Positions 49,865 to 63,100 of a stretch of DNA of 64,000 bases are shown here, one piece after another. The position numbers and the translations under genes are program-made. Source of the DNA: Endotrypanum monterogeii (lineage: Eukaryota > Euglenozoa > Kinetoplastea > Trypanosomatida > Trypanosomatidae); the NCBI GenBank assembly GCA_000333855.2, contig CM007320.1:1961799-2025798 (forward strand), written 5' to 3'. The notes under the pieces were generated by a model. The model had not been told where the DNA came from. It saw only the letters and a list, made by a program, of their open reading frames with translations, and did no database searches. The number at the start of each line of letters is the position of its first letter. Position 1 is the first letter of the stretch.

Positions 49865-52800
49865 GCTGCTTACTCACCCCCTATTGCCCCACCTGCGTCC
49901 AGTTTTAGGACGCCCGCATTAGACTCCACAATATTCGATAGGACATAATTATGGATTCAACATTTCTTTGAGCTGTGCGTTGAGCCGATCTCGGCACTCC
50001 GCCGCCCCATGCGCACAAAACTTTCCAATTATCAAAAAGTAGAAAAAGGGAAGGTGAGCAGAGTTCACTCATGAGCCGTTAACGAGGGAGGGCAGAGTAC
50101 AACTACTCTTCCCTCTTCACACACACACACACACACACAGAGACAGACAGACGCACACACCTTCTTCACAATTTTTTTTTACCTTTTTCCAAGGCCATTT
50201 TTGAACTATCACAGTGCGTCAAATTTGATTCTCTCTTTGTCTGTTTTGTGCTCCTCTTCCCCAACCTTCGCACACGCCCTTTCTGTTGTAATTTGTTTTT
50301 CGATGCTCCTACTGCACGTGGCGTACAGACACTTGTCGCTGGTGGGCCTGCTACCGTTGACGCCGTGCATATGCATTGGACTCGCTTTCGTGTTGCTTTT
50401 CTATTTTTTTTTTCGAAATATATTTTTGCTTTGTGTTTCTTTCCGAGGGTGGGCATATATTTCGAAGCCCTGCGAGTAGGGGGAATCGTTGGGCATACGC
50501 TGCTGTTTTGTTTTCTTTGCATGCGTAAATCTTACCCTTTCCTGCCTGTTACTTGACTTTCCCTGCTCCCCCTTTTTTTTCTCTCTGTCGCTCAGAGATG
50601 TTCTGACTTTTATTATTGTTCTTGTTTTCCCGAGCTGTATATATATATATATATATATATATGTGTATGTATGTGTATCCATCTGGCGCATTTGTGTTCT
50701 TGTTTGATTCATCTCGATAGGTCCCAGCGAGGGTCGACCTTTTTTGTTTCTCACCCCCTCTCCTGTACCTAAGGAAAAAACCGACAAAGGAGATCAGTTG
50801 GTGTGTGACAACATCAATGCTCTCCTCCTATCCCCTCAGTCTATCGACCAGCAGAGCGGTACTGTCGTATCGCTTTTTTCCCACAGAAAAAAATATATGC
50901 TTCTTGGGAGCTCCAAATATAGTTGTAAGTATACGTATCATCTCCCCACAGCTTGCCAGCGTTGAAAGCAGGTACAACTATGTGGTGGTACCCGTGCCTA
51001 GGAATACCGTGTGTGCGTGTGTACCTTTGATACAGTTCTCCGAACCTCATTTTTTTTTTTTTGCTGCTGCTACTGCTGCTGGTTATGCATTTGCTTGAGG
51101 AGACCGGTGATCGTTTTGGCGTCGGTCTGTGAAATGCCCATTTTGTGTTATCACCCAGGGTACGTCGCTGCTCTTGCCTGCCAATGACTGACATCATTTT
51201 CGCGATGCTTTTCTCCCCCTCTTCTTTTTTACTGGACCACCTGCAATGCGTGCCATCAAACGAGTCGCGCTTTTTTTTTTTTGATCCTCCACTTTCATTA
51301 ATACACATGCACCTCTGCGCATAAGGCCTATTGCAGGTGTGACGAGGCATGCCGCTCTGACGGCTGTAACGAAATGAGTTCCATGTGCATGTTTGTGCGT
51401 GAGCAAGATTACATGATAAAAAAAAAAATGGCTCTATTCTGGTATCGCAATTTCCCCTATTTCTGTGCGTACGTCTGTACAGTGACTGTGCGTGTGCGCG
51501 CAAAGGCATATCACACAACCGCTTCAACACACGCACGCACAAGAATAGATGACTGATGGATGTGATACATTGAAGGGGTCAGAGATGGGACAGCGCTTAC
51601 GGTTGACGTGCACTTCGCAGGCAGTGTCACTCAAAAGCGCGTATGCGGGTGGCCCCAGAAAGGCAAATGGTGCGAGAGTAGTCGCAGCTTGAATATTTCT
51701 GCTTTTGTGATATGTCTGTGCAGAGAGTGTTTGGAGTGGAGCATGAGACCTAATGGGGATTGTCATACTCGCCTTTGGTAGTAGTGTGTTAGAGTGCGAT
51801 CACAGGAGACGTGTTGTGAACATGGAGAGAAGTGTGCTTGTGGCGGTTACTTTGCGCGCGCGTGTGGGTGTGTGTGGAGGGGAGGGGGAAGGCAATTTAG
51901 TTTATTTTTTTCAAATCGAGGTGGAGGCTGTAGAAGTATGGTCAGCAGAAGACCCCCCCCTCCTCCTCCTCCTCCTCCTCTTCTTTCCCGTCATTGTTAA
52001 AGTGTGTCTCCCGTTGTGGAAGGTTTCTAGCTTCACAAAGGTCAAAGAACTGGAGTACGACGGAGATGGAGGTGGTTGAGGTCGGGTAATAAAACAGGGA
52101 AGCGGGTCGTAGGTCGGTAGAAACAGGCTTTGCACGAAAGAGTGCGGAGGAAGCTATGCTCGCACACTGCGGCGCGGCTCCCTTCGTCCCCTTTTCCTTG
52201 CAATCGCGTCCTGCCTACTCCCTGCATCCGCCCGCTCTCCCTTTTTATTTTCCCCTCGGCATCACCCACCCTTGTCCCCTGTTGTTTCCCTTTTAACTTT
52301 CAGTAGGGTCTTCAGTGTCATAGCCTTTGGAGATATACTTTGCCCCTCTCAGGTCTTGTGAGTCCGTAGGGGACCTTGTGTTGCGCGCTTGTTTCTACGT
52401 ATGTAGAAGGAAAGCGGGTGATTGCTAAGCGAAGATGTTTGAGGAGCCCCCCTTTTTTTTTCTCTCATGGTGGTGTCTTGCTCCATAGGAACTTTGCGAG
52501 AGGTAGTTTGTGTAGAACGTGTATGTGCAGATGGTAGCGCCATGGTGCACACACATGCGTTTGCAGAGACCCGTTTCGCGTACGGAGACGTTTTTTTTTT
52601 ACTTCTCTCCCTATCGCCGATGCGTCGGCATCAATCCAAACGGAGGTCTTGCCTGGGTGGTCGCTCTTCTTGCCACGCGTAAGCACTGACCGAAACAGCT
52701 TGGGGTCTTCCCAGGCCCCCGACGTTTTGTTGTGGTTGTTCGTCGGGAGCAGAGGAGGGAATGAGGAAGCTGAGAACCACAATGAAAAGGTTGTAGGCAG

Positions 52801-53247
52801 TACATGTATGTGTCGTGGTGATTATGCCCCCCCCCCCCCTCCCTTCCGCTGCCTCTCAAAAAAAAAAAAAACCATAATCGTATTAATGACTATGGGGTGT
52901 GTCTGCCAAACTTTTACCGCCGCATCATCGGCTACAATAAGTGTACGCTCTGAAACCTTGGCGTGAAGCAGAGAAATCCCATTCATGTACCAATAGCCAC
53001 GCGGCGCAGTAAGACACATCCCATGGATGTTGTCGGATACAGCGTAGCTAGCAGCAGCTTTCTTCCTTCTGTGCAAAATCTCTACCTACACCCTTCTCCA
53101 CACTGTACACCTCACCTCCTCGGGAGTTGTTTCCCGGCGTGCATCAACGCACACACGTTTGAAGACGCATACCCTTTAGTGTGCCCTGTGGAGTCTCCCT
53201 AAAACGAACCTTCTTCCACAACAGTTGACGTCACCAACACCTTGTAT

Positions 53248-53266
53248 TTATTTATTTATTTATTTA
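53248..53266. repeat. (TTTA)n microsatellite
   Basis: Five tetranucleotide units, also readable as overlapping AU-rich pentamers in RNA. Confidence 0.8.
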
Positions 53267-54052
53267 CCCTTCTTCTTGCAACTGCGCGCAACCTCTGCAG
53301 CTGCTGTCCCCTAGTCACTCTTTTCATCACTCACCCACTCTTTTGTTCCATCAGTTGAGCAGCGTTGCATCTCAACTCTTACCGCCCTCATCTTTTTTTT
53401 GGGGGGTGGGACGCCACTAACTTTAAGAAATCATTGACTGGAGACCTAGGCGGCGGAGGGAAGTCAAAAAGAAGTGACCTCCAGACTCACGGAAGATAGA
53501 TTTAAAAAAAAAAGATCAACGAAGAAATCGACAGTGTCTCGAGGCAGGTTCGTTCCCTCTTGACTTGCATCGGGATCCCTTGTTCTGTGTTTAGTTGTTC
53601 TGCTGAGTCTTTCCCTTCTTCCCCTATCCAGCCTCCCTGATTTAGTACTTTTTTTCTGTATTTTTTTTTTTTACATCGTTGCTCTACTTCATTTAAAGAA
53701 AAAAAAAAGAAATACACGGAAACAGACACACACACACACACGCAAACCCTCACATAAGCATACACTCGCTTGTCCCCGTGTCCGTGTGCTCTTTCTCTTT
53801 TTTCTTTTTGGAAGTTTTGGCGTTTCCCTCCACCTACTTACCCCACTAAGCATTTTATTTTTTACCCGCATCACGCATTATTGGTGCTACGCTCTCCTTC
53901 TCCTAGTCTCCGTCTCGTGAAAAATTACTTCCTTCCATTTGGAGCGCCTCACAGCTGGAAAGGCGTTGCACTCCTTCCTTCCTCCCAAGCCTTAGCACCT
54001 TGTCTCCCCCTGAGGCGTTTCTACAAGACTGAAATAAACGCAGCGCGGAAAG

Positions 54053-55954
54053 ATGCTCGTTATCGACGATCTGTACCGTTGCCGGATGCTGATGGTCGGT
54101 GTGTATCTGGGCATCGCCATCAGCTCCACTTACGGCTTCAGCATCTTCACTGAGCACATGCGCAATAAATACCACTTCAACCAGACGGACATCACTACGA
54201 TCAGCACAGTAGGTAACTGCTGTGGGTACCTTGTTTTCTTCGCTGGTATTCTGTTCGACTTTGCAGGACCGAAGGTGCTTTTCCCCATTGCCGGATTTCT
54301 GGGCTTTCTGGGCTACTTTCTCTTTGGGCTTTCGTTCGACGATGTCATTACGAGCAGTACGAAGGATATCGCAGTCGTCAAGTTTTGTATCTTCAACGCC
54401 ATCTTGTACTTTGGCTGCCCGGCCATGGACGTGGCGACACTGATGCCACTGATGGTGAACTTCCCCCTGGAGCGAGGGTACATGGTGATCATCCAGAAGA
54501 CGTTCTCCGGTCTCGGCACATCGGTGCTCATGGCATACTTCAACGGGTGGTTCAAGTCGTCATCAGTCGATGGGGTAAGCAACTTCTCCGGCTACGCGTA
54601 CTTCGTTGGCGCCCAAATACTTTTTTGCTCTCTCCTGGGCTGCTATTTCATTGATCTCGCGCCCTACGTGCCGTGCCAATTCCGACGGAAACGCCTCACC
54701 GCCGAGCAGCTCGCGGAGCGGCAGGCGACCCTGACCATTTACAACAAGCAGCATGCTCCGATGTCGAGGCTGTACATTGGCTGCTTCGTCGTCGGCGCCA
54801 ACCTGATCTTTCTCACCATTAGCTCCATTGTGACGGGCTATGTTACGACCTCGAAGGGCGGCTACGTTGCTATATCGATTCTCGCAGTATTCCTGCTGAC
54901 CCTCTTCTCCTTCATCGCCCTACCCTTTCAGTTTCTGGGTCGGTTCCCCGTCATCACGGAGCGACACCCCCAGTTCCGTGGCATGGGCTACACCGACGAT
55001 GTGATGGAGGGATCGCTGACAGGTGGAAAGGTTGACTTCACAAGCATCAGTGATACGCAGGTCAAGGATGGTAACAGGGAGCCGTCAGGCGAGCATAACT
55101 GGAGTAGGTGCAACGGCAAGCTTTCCGCGGCGCAAAAGTACGACGACGAGGCTCAGGGATTCCAAACGTCATATGCTGTGGAGGAGACTGAGGAAAAGAC
55201 TTCTGATGCGCCGCCAAAAGCCTCCAGCCTCCCGCAGTACACGCAGACGTTCTGGCGCAACGTCCTCACTATTGACTTGTGGCTCTTCTGGCTCAGTTTC
55301 TTCGGCATGTGGGGTACTGGCACAGTGATGCAGATGAACGCTGCACAGATCTACCGCAGTCGTAACCGTGGCGTGTACAGCTCATCCCGCCTCTCTCTCT
55401 ACGTTGCCCTCATGGGCGTTGGTAGCGCTATTGGCCGGATCACCAGCGGCACAATGGACATGTGGCTGATTCGCCGTAAGGCAGCGGGAAAGGAAGAGAT
55501 TTTGACAACAACCTTCCTGCCCATTGGTGCCGTGCTGCTGTTTTGGGCCTACCTCCTCTTTGCGGTAATTCCGGCGGAGGGTCTTATCCTACCCTTTCTT
55601 CTGGGCTCCATCGGTACGGGTATGGGCTGGGGCTTTGGCGCACTCTCGGTGCGCATTGTTTACGCCAAGGACATTGGCAAACACTACAACTTCATGTTCT
55701 CTTCTGGGTTTGTCTGCACCATCGCGCTTAACCGCTTCATGTTTGGCGGCATGTTTGACAATGAGGCTAACAGGCTTGGTACAGCACCCAGTTGCAACGA
55801 GACATCGTGTGTACGGAACCAGATGTTTATCCTCATGGCTGTCAATGCGCTATCCATGGTAGCGGCTATCTGTGTGCACCTCCGCTTTTGCTGGTTCGTG
55901 CGAAAACAGCGCACGGAAGAGGTCAAAGCGACGTTGGGTGAGGCGTTGCGCTAA
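54053..55954 (+). CDS. MFS transporter, nodulin-like family, divergent paralogue 3
   Basis: The 633-residue protein has the same plan as the two upstream genes: spans in two halves, STYGFSIFTEHM near the N-terminus, a central polar loop, and AKDIGKHYNFMFSSGFVCTI in the second half. Similarity to paralogues 1 and 2 is confined to motifs and topology, with no nucleotide-identical blocks, so it is an old duplicate that has escaped homogenisation. The C-terminal GGMFDNEANR and the cysteine pair of CNETSCVRN match the CAGKECVNN position of the other two, suggesting a conserved external disulfide loop. The start is the ATG at 54053. Confidence 0.88.
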   Translation: MLVIDDLYRCRMLMVGVYLGIAISSTYGFSIFTEHMRNKYHFNQTDITTISTVGNCCGYLVFFAGILFDFAGPKVLFPIAGFLGFLGYFLFGLSFDDVITSSTKDIAVVKFCIFNAILYFGCPAMDVATLMPLMVNFPLERGYMVIIQKTFSGLGTSVLMAYFNGWFKSSSVDGVSNFSGYAYFVGAQILFCSLLGCYFIDLAPYVPCQFRRKRLTAEQLAERQATLTIYNKQHAPMSRLYIGCFVVGANLIFLTISSIVTGYVTTSKGGYVAISILAVFLLTLFSFIALPFQFLGRFPVITERHPQFRGMGYTDDVMEGSLTGGKVDFTSISDTQVKDGNREPSGEHNWSRCNGKLSAAQKYDDEAQGFQTSYAVEETEEKTSDAPPKASSLPQYTQTFWRNVLTIDLWLFWLSFFGMWGTGTVMQMNAAQIYRSRNRGVYSSSRLSLYVALMGVGSAIGRITSGTMDMWLIRRKAAGKEEILTTTFLPIGAVLLFWAYLLFAVIPAEGLILPFLLGSIGTGMGWGFGALSVRIVYAKDIGKHYNFMFSSGFVCTIALNRFMFGGMFDNEANRLGTAPSCNETSCVRNQMFILMAVNALSMVAAICVHLRFCWFVRKQRTEEVKATLGEALR

Positions 55955-58900
55955 CAGAGTATCTCCTCAGCAGGCGACGCAGTGCGCAACTGGCTGTCAT
56001 GGCCAGCCGGAAAAAAAAGAGAAAAAAAAGAACACTGCTGACGCTCCCCCCCCCCTGCCGCAGAAGACTGCGATCAATCTCACTCTCTTGGCGTGGTGGA
56101 AAGTCCTACTTGACGTTTCCAATTTCTGGTGTCAATGATGTCCCTCTGCCTTTTCCTATCCCATGCCACCAGGGCTCTTATTTTTTTTCAGCCCTCATCA
56201 CCTGACTTCTTTTTTTGCTTTTTTATTGGTTTGTATAATTAATTTCTTCTTATATAAGAGACCTTCACCACCATGTGGGTGTATGGGGACATCGCAAGGT
56301 CAGGTAGTGGTGAGTTGAACCTCAAGAGCAACTCTCCCATGCCCAAGATCAGGTGGAAGAAAAAAAAAAGGTCTCATTGAAAAAAGGCCTTCCATGGCGA
56401 AGTGCGCCGTGTTGGGTTTTGTGTAAGTGCGTAAACCTTTAAGATGTCCATCATCTCTCACTGCCCCCCTCAGGTGATTATCAGTGAGCTCGCACAAAAT
56501 ATCATTCTGGTCGCTCCCTTCCTCGGCAAAGCTACAGCGCGTGTTTTTTTTTTTTATTATCGACAGCACACACATATATATATGTGTATGTGTATGTGTG
56601 TGTGTATGTATTGGACGACATGCTAGAAGAAACGCTGGGTGTGGTGAGAAATCGTTCAAGCGCCACCGTAATAGCCGGGGGGGGTGTGCGTGTGTGGAAA
56701 CGTAAGTGAATACTGAATTTGTTCAGGTAGGAAAAGGCCTTTCATAAGGGAAAGCATGCCCCTCTCCTCTCAAACACGCACGTACAACACCCGTGTCTGT
56801 GGAGGGAATAGCCTATACAGGAACAAAATTTCTGAACGATGGGACAAAAGGTAATCAAATCTATCTATCTATATATTGTATACCAGGTACGATATTTTAA
56901 TGGAAGGACTAAACAAGCGCGTAGAAACCGAACGAGCAAAAGAAAAAAAAACCCACAAAAAAAAGAAAACAGAAAGGGATGCGTGCTTGGACACACTTGC
57001 AATTCTTGTACTTTCCTTCTGCTGCTCTGCTTTTCTTCTTGTAAACCCGCATAAGATATCCTCTCGCTCGCAGAATTCAAATTTTCTGTGTGTGGCAAAG
57101 AAGGTGCGCAGGAACGGGGAGCGGGTGGCGCAGACTGGGTAGCTGGATGTGTAGCGTTTCCAGGATTCACATGGCCTTTTAAAATCTCTTGCTCTACTGC
57201 AATGTGTCTTCCTGATCTTCTTCCGGGAGAATGTGACGGTGGCCACTGTTTTTTTTTTACCTCCTTTCCTGATCTCTGGGCTTATCTTCTGCTGTGGAAC
57301 TGGTCCCCGACCTGCACGATGTCTTTGCTCACTGTCCCATCCACTATTCACAAAAAAGCTGCGCACCCCTTTTGTTTTCCTGGTTTTTCTCACTCGTTCT
57401 AGCCCCTTCTTGAGTGCGGGTGTGCTCGTGTGCACGGTGTGTAGATTGGGAATCCTTTATCGTCTTGGGGAGGAGTGGTGCAGATAGCAAACACTTCTCT
57501 TCTCGTCAGACCTGAAGTGTCGTTTAAGTGGAAAAAAAAAAACGCACGCGAAGCGAAGTCCTCATGTGTATCGACGCCCAGGGAACGAAGTGAAATGTGT
57601 TGAGCGATCATAAGAGCATTGGAAACCGCTTGCAGAATGTTACAAGAAACATCAGGGATTTGAATGACACTGTGTGTGTGTGCCAAAAGCGAAGTTCGTT
57701 TATACTGTGTTTGCGCCTGAGGTCCTACACATGCAACTGAATCAGAGATTCCAGTCTCCACATCGTTTTCCCTCATGTTTTTAAAGAAAAATTCAGCCGT
57801 CAACACAACCCCTCTTTTTAAACATTTTCTCGGTTTTCTGTACTACTTCTGGAGCACCAGTGCCTTTGTGTGTGTGTGGATGTCACAACAGCTGCACATG
57901 GAGGAGCCTAAACGGAGGGTGAGCTCAGACATAGGTCTGTCTCTCTCGTGACATTTCGTGTGCAAAATGTTTTTACATGCGTGTTTTCATTTTTTTTTTT
58001 TTCAGTCTCCCTTTGTTTCCACACCTTTCTATGCGGAGCACGACTCGCGCTTTTTTGTGTGTGGATGTTTTTTGATTAGTCTTTCTACTTAATTTTTTTT
58101 TCCCCGTTCTGGACTTGTGCCTCTGTGGACACGTGGGGACGTGTTGCTCCAGGCCAAAATGTGAGATGGGAGCCCAGGGTAGAGACGCACTGTTTTTGGA
58201 GACTTCACGCACATGAAGGACGGCAAACATTCAATGAAGAGGCGTGATGCTTAATCGAGCGGTGCTCTTCTGCTGGGAGAGATTGACACTGACGCCGATA
58301 CGTGTGCATCTCTCACGTAGCTTATTGAAAGATACGGTGAAAATCACTCTGAATCTGTTTCGCTGTCTCCCACCTGGCCGCCGCGTCTGTCCTGGTATTG
58401 ATCCCCTGTGTCGAACTTCAATGTGTGTCTATCCGCGTTGGTCTCCCCATTCACATGCACCGGTCGCAAATTTTTTTTTTTTTGACTTGATCTATTTTCG
58501 ACAGTATACATTACTCAAGTCGATATTTTAGTTTCTCCTTTCGGATGCGTGAAAGAAAACATACATATATACTTCTATATCGTATATAAAAAGAACTTTT
58601 TCCCCCGAGATGAGCGTCTTACTGCAATGTTTTCGATGGGATGAGAATTTCTCCAAGCAGCAACTCCCGCTTCACACTCACACCGTCTCATCTTTTGTCT
58701 ATATAGGTGTAACTTTCCCTCTCTTTTTTTTTTTACTTTTTTTTTTTTTGTTCTCCCCCTCACCTTCATCCCCTCATCCCCCTCCCCCCCTTTTGCCCTC
58801 TTCTCTACGAAGGGTTACAACCTAATTACCTTTTTCTATTTTGGCACCTCTAGTTGCTCTGCCTTGTCGGCTGTTCACGGGTGGCACGTGTCTTTGATAT

Positions 58901-59638
58901 ACTTTCTTCCCGTATTTTTCTCTTCTATTAGCCACAAACAAAAGCTCGATGATCCACCTTTTGTTTATGGACGTTTGTTCCTCCTGTAATGCTTAATGTC
59001 AGACGGATTCACCCCCTCCCCAGCAAGCGAGTAGGCGTTGTCAGAGGTTTGCTCGGCTATTTTCTGTAGGTGTCGCAAGCCACTTAGGGGGCGCGTTGCG
59101 TTTTTTTTTTCTTCTCTGATACGACTCGGAGGTTCACGTGGATTTGGGCGAAGGCGCGTGCGGACAGTTTGGGACCGCGGATGCGGAAGAAAAGGCCGAA
59201 AGCAAAGGTGAAGAGTAGTGTATATATTATCTGGGTAGCCTTTTCTCAGAATTCACCTGATTGCGCTTTTGTGATACGTGGTGTGTTGATTGCATCTATC
59301 GTGGAGCCGAACGCACCTGAACAGGTGGAGAGAAAAGGAAATGAAGATATTAGGACGCAATCTCAAGAGAAACTTAATGATATGCGGCAACGCGCGCGCC
59401 TTTGACCGCGCTTCTGAGCAATGGGCAAGTTAATTCTATATGTCAGCATGTTAGTGAAAAATCTACCAAACATGGAGACCACATACGAGAAGGTGGCTGT
59501 AGGTTCTTCTCGGTGTGCTCTAGTATGCGCGCCGTAGGGGTGAGCCACTGCCATTCGACGTGAGCAGGAAGAGTCGTGTAAAGGCCGAACTGCGCTAGAG
59601 AAAGCTACAAAGCTCCCATAGAAATATGTATACACACA

Positions 59639-59639
59639 C

Positions 59640-59680
<41 letters not shown>

Positions 59681-59681
59681 C
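59639..59681. repeat. Compound (TA)n-(TG)n microsatellite
   Basis: A TA run joined directly to a TG run, the same arrangement as at 32368-32418. Confidence 0.9.
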
Positions 59682-60028
59682 GTGCGTCTCTGTGTGGCCA
59701 GTGCCCGTGCAATGTCAGTGATTACCGTGGAAAGTCGCAGGAGACGCGATGAGGCGCACGCAATCGCTAGTGCTCCACATCAGCCCGTCCCACGAGTTTT
59801 GGCCAGTGCTACCAAAGCTCGAGTGGAGTACCAAACTGGTGTGAGGTATCCCAGTCATGTTAATCTGTTCGTGCGTCTCACTCTACCCCCGCTCGTCCTC
59901 GTCCTTGTGCTTGTAGGCAGGCACGCTTTTGTCTTTTTTCGTGCCGCTTCAACTTCTTGCGGCTAAACCGCTTAGAGGCATTTAAAAAAAAATGCCTTAC
60001 TGCTCTCGTCGCGTAAGCTCGACATTTG

Positions 60029-60062
60029 CATATTCTTTTTGATCTACCTCTTACCCCACAAG
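60029..60062 (+). promoter_or_regulatory. Probable trans-splice acceptor of the ASNSD1-like gene
   Basis: A pyrimidine-rich stretch ends in CCCCACAAG. The AG at 60061-60062 is the first after the tract and lies 57 nt before the ATG at 60120. Confidence 0.6.
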
Positions 60063-60119
60063 TGGATACCCTCTTCTCTTCCTCGCGTCTCCGTAATCGG
60101 TGTCTCTGTGTGAACCCCC

Positions 60120-63100
60120 ATGTGTGGCATCTGTCTTCTTGTGAGGCAGAGGGTCGTAGGCGCCTCTGTCACTCGCACCCCGGTACCAGCGTCGGCCCAA
60201 GAGCAACCACAGATTCGGGCAGCATTGACCTGCACAGTGGGTTCGGACACGAGTCACGTCTGCTCCGCGCTGGGCGAAACGGTGTCGCCGCCGCAAACCA
60301 TTATCAGCCACCACGCTCACGACACCGATGGTGCCACCTGTATCGAACCCTTAGTGGTGCGGTCACAGAGCCTCACGTCGTGCGTGTGCACAGAGGCAGG
60401 ACTGGATGTGAAAAGCTTTCTCAGCGACACCAAGGCCGACACTTCCAGTGGCCTCTTCCCAGAAGTAATCCACAATCTGCGTCGTCGTGGCCCTAACACG
60501 TTTGGCATCACTCGACGCTCTTTTTCTTCGGTCTGTCAGATGAACGCCGACAGCGGCGTCTCGCGAATGTCAGCAGACAACATGGTTGGCGCAGAGGACG
60601 GGACAACTGACCCCGCAGCTATGCAGGTTCGCACCGAGGTGGCAGGTATAGCGTCTGTTCTCGGCCTCCGTGGACGCTCCACTGTAGCGCAGCCCTACGA
60701 CATGGGCGTGGAGACGGATACCGAGGAAGACGGATCGACCGACTCGTGGGACTACCGCTCCTCTCTCATGTGGAATGGCGAGATTTTTGGTGGTGCCCTT
60801 TGCCCACCTCCGTGGGGTTCTGACACGGTACTCTTGGCGAGTCGCCTCTCCCAGATGGAATTGGAGTGCGTAAAGATGACGCAAGAGACTCCAACAGGGA
60901 GCACCGCTCTGCCGCTAGTGCAGCGACAGCGCATTTTCCTTCAGAAATGCACCGCTTTGTTTGAGCAGCAAGTAGAGGGACCTTACAGCTTTATCTTCAT
61001 TGCGACGCGACTGCGCCTTGCTGTTTACGGCCGGGATCCGCTTGGTCGGCACTCGCTTCTTACGCACGTCCGCATGACAGCGCCGCGGGAGGGGCAAGAT
61101 GAGTGGGATGTTGAACTCATCGTTACGTCTGTTGGTGTTCAGCATAGCCCGCCGGCAAGCATCACCACCACCACTTCAGCGACAGGAGACGCCAACCGCA
61201 GCTCCGTTTGCTCCTCCTCTTCGAACCTCTCGAAGGGCGACATTCCCATCCTACCATCCAGCGACCGCAGAACGATGACCGGAGGCGGCGCCGTGACGTC
61301 GAAGCGTCCACGTCATGAGAAGACAGGATTGTCAGGTCCGTTGCTGGGGTCGTCGACCCTCGTCACACCACATCCCCTGCCTCATTCCAAAAAGTTGTCG
61401 CATCGGAGTGTCGCGGATGAGGAGGATGAGGAAGACGGTGGCGATGTTGCCGCTGTCGGTAGTCGTGAGGACTGCTGGCAGGAAGTCGGTGTTACAGGAC
61501 TCTTCGGGATACCTTTGCAAACACCTCTGGCCTACGACAGCATTGCAGCGGCGGCGAAGTGTGCTGATGTTGCCGGCACTCACTCTCCTGTGACAGTGGT
61601 GAAAAACGAATGTGGGGAACTTATAGGGACTGTCTACGCTGCACAAGTGCATCTTCTGCACTGCCCGTGGCAGAGAACAAACCACTTGGTACACCCCCTA
61701 TTGCGTACAGGTACATTGCCGATGGTGCCGCACGAGCCGCCGCCTTTCGAGCGAATTCTCGCGCATGAGGAGATCGCGGTGCTGCCGGAACCGCTTCTGC
61801 AGTGGGCACGACACTTAATGAAAAGCTCCCAACCCGAGGGCTCACAAGACCAGAGCTGGGTGGACTGGGCTGCTGCACATTACATGCTGGCTCTTGCCGT
61901 CTCGATGCATCGACGCATTACTGTGGCGAACGCCGGCGCGGCGGACGTCTGTGATGTGCAGGAGCTGACGACCGCACGTCAGAGACCTCTATGCGTTCTG
62001 TTTTCTGGGGGCATTGACTGTACCGTGATCGCTGCCTTGGCACATTACCTCTTACCAGTGGAGACCCCCATCGAATTAGTGAACGTGGCATTCGGTGCAA
62101 CACCAGAACAAGCGCCCGACCGCATCGCAGCCCTCCGCTCAATGGAGGAGCTTCTACGCCTTCCACTTCTCCACACCTCAGTCGACGATGCCGTAGGGGG
62201 TGCGAGGCGGGTTTCGGTTGCCCCCCCGGAGCGGGAATGGCGTCTGATCTTTGTAGACATCCCGTCAAAGTCCACGGTGGATAGTGCTCACATCAAGGAC
62301 CTGCTTGTGCCGCGACACACTGTCATGGATCTTGACATCGGCACAGCTCTTTGGCATGCCGCGCGGGCTTCAGGACGCATGCAAAGATTGTGCCGTAGCG
62401 ACGTGGAAACAAGCAACGCGCAGACTGCAACGACGGCGACCACCGCGCAGGGTACTCGGACTTCACCCCTGTCCACCGGGTGTGTGGGTGTAAGCAACCC
62501 CAATGTGACGTTGGACAAGTTCTCCAAGCACTTTCGTGTCTATACATCCGTGAGTACGACCACCAGCGCTTCCAACAACGACACGACCATAGATATTTCC
62601 TCCTCCGCTAACCCCACCGCCTTGTGCGCCAGCAACATCGCACACACCCCCACGACAACGACCACCCTACTGGCCCCTGCTATATCGGCGTCTGACGACA
62701 TGGACTCTGTAGCCAACCTGCAAAAGTATCAGATTTTGGTGGATATTCTGATCAAGGAGGGGCGCAGCGGCTCTGGTCCTCACACGCCCGTGCTGCTGTC
62801 GACACTGGGCAAGGAGTATAGTCTATTTCTGCACCCACACATTAAGCGCTACGGATACAAAAAATTGGGCAGCTTCCTGAACGACGCCGCCAAAGCGGGG
62901 TACCTCAAATTTGCACCAGACGCTCCATCCAAGGCGGTGCGACTTTGTCGACCGTACGACATGCAGCGCGCCGCCGCCGTGCCGCCAAGTCCGTGGTTTA
63001 CAACAAGGTATATGAAGACGAAGGAGCCTGTTCACGCTCCTGACGGATCGGTACAGTTGCCCCTGCCGTGCCCAGGAACGTATGAGGAGTCCTATGTGTC

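Larger units (their letters stand above)
48593..54052. other. 5.5 kb gene-free stretch between MFS paralogues 2 and 3
   Basis: This is the longest stretch without a gene in the window. It contains a short telomere-type repeat (49845-49864), (TA)n at about 50637-50661, (AC)n near 50120-50139, (CTC)n near 51959-51980, (TTTA)n at about 53248-53266 and many homopolymers. A 233-codon antisense frame at 50841-51542 has homopolymer-derived Lys and Ser runs and is not believed. A pyrimidine tract before the gene at 54053 is the probable acceptor region. Confidence 0.6.
55955..60119. other. 4.2 kb intergenic region
   Basis: No gene is firmly supported. It holds poly-T and poly-A tracts, a compound (TA)n-(TG)n at about 59639-59681 and several short open frames. 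An 84-codon ATG frame at 59712-59966 with one hydrophobic stretch is the only one of note, but it lacks a pyrimidine tract upstream. Confidence 0.6.

Noticed and set aside
50841..51542. 233-codon frame on the - strand
   Set aside because: Its Lys and Ser runs come from T and GCT/TGC repeats on the + strand, it shows no family resemblance, and it opposes the direction of all other genes.
59712..59966. 84-codon frame with one hydrophobic stretch near its C-terminus
   Set aside because: No pyrimidine tract precedes it, only a TG repeat, and the hydrophobic part is encoded by a C/T-rich stretch that could be spacer sequence.
60026..60496. Frame overlapping the 5' end of the ASNSD1-like gene, reminiscent of the upstream ORF of animal ASNSD1
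   Set aside because: It begins with TTG, its first part precedes the probable splice acceptor, and the rest is a shadow of the main gene with no prefoldin-like pattern.
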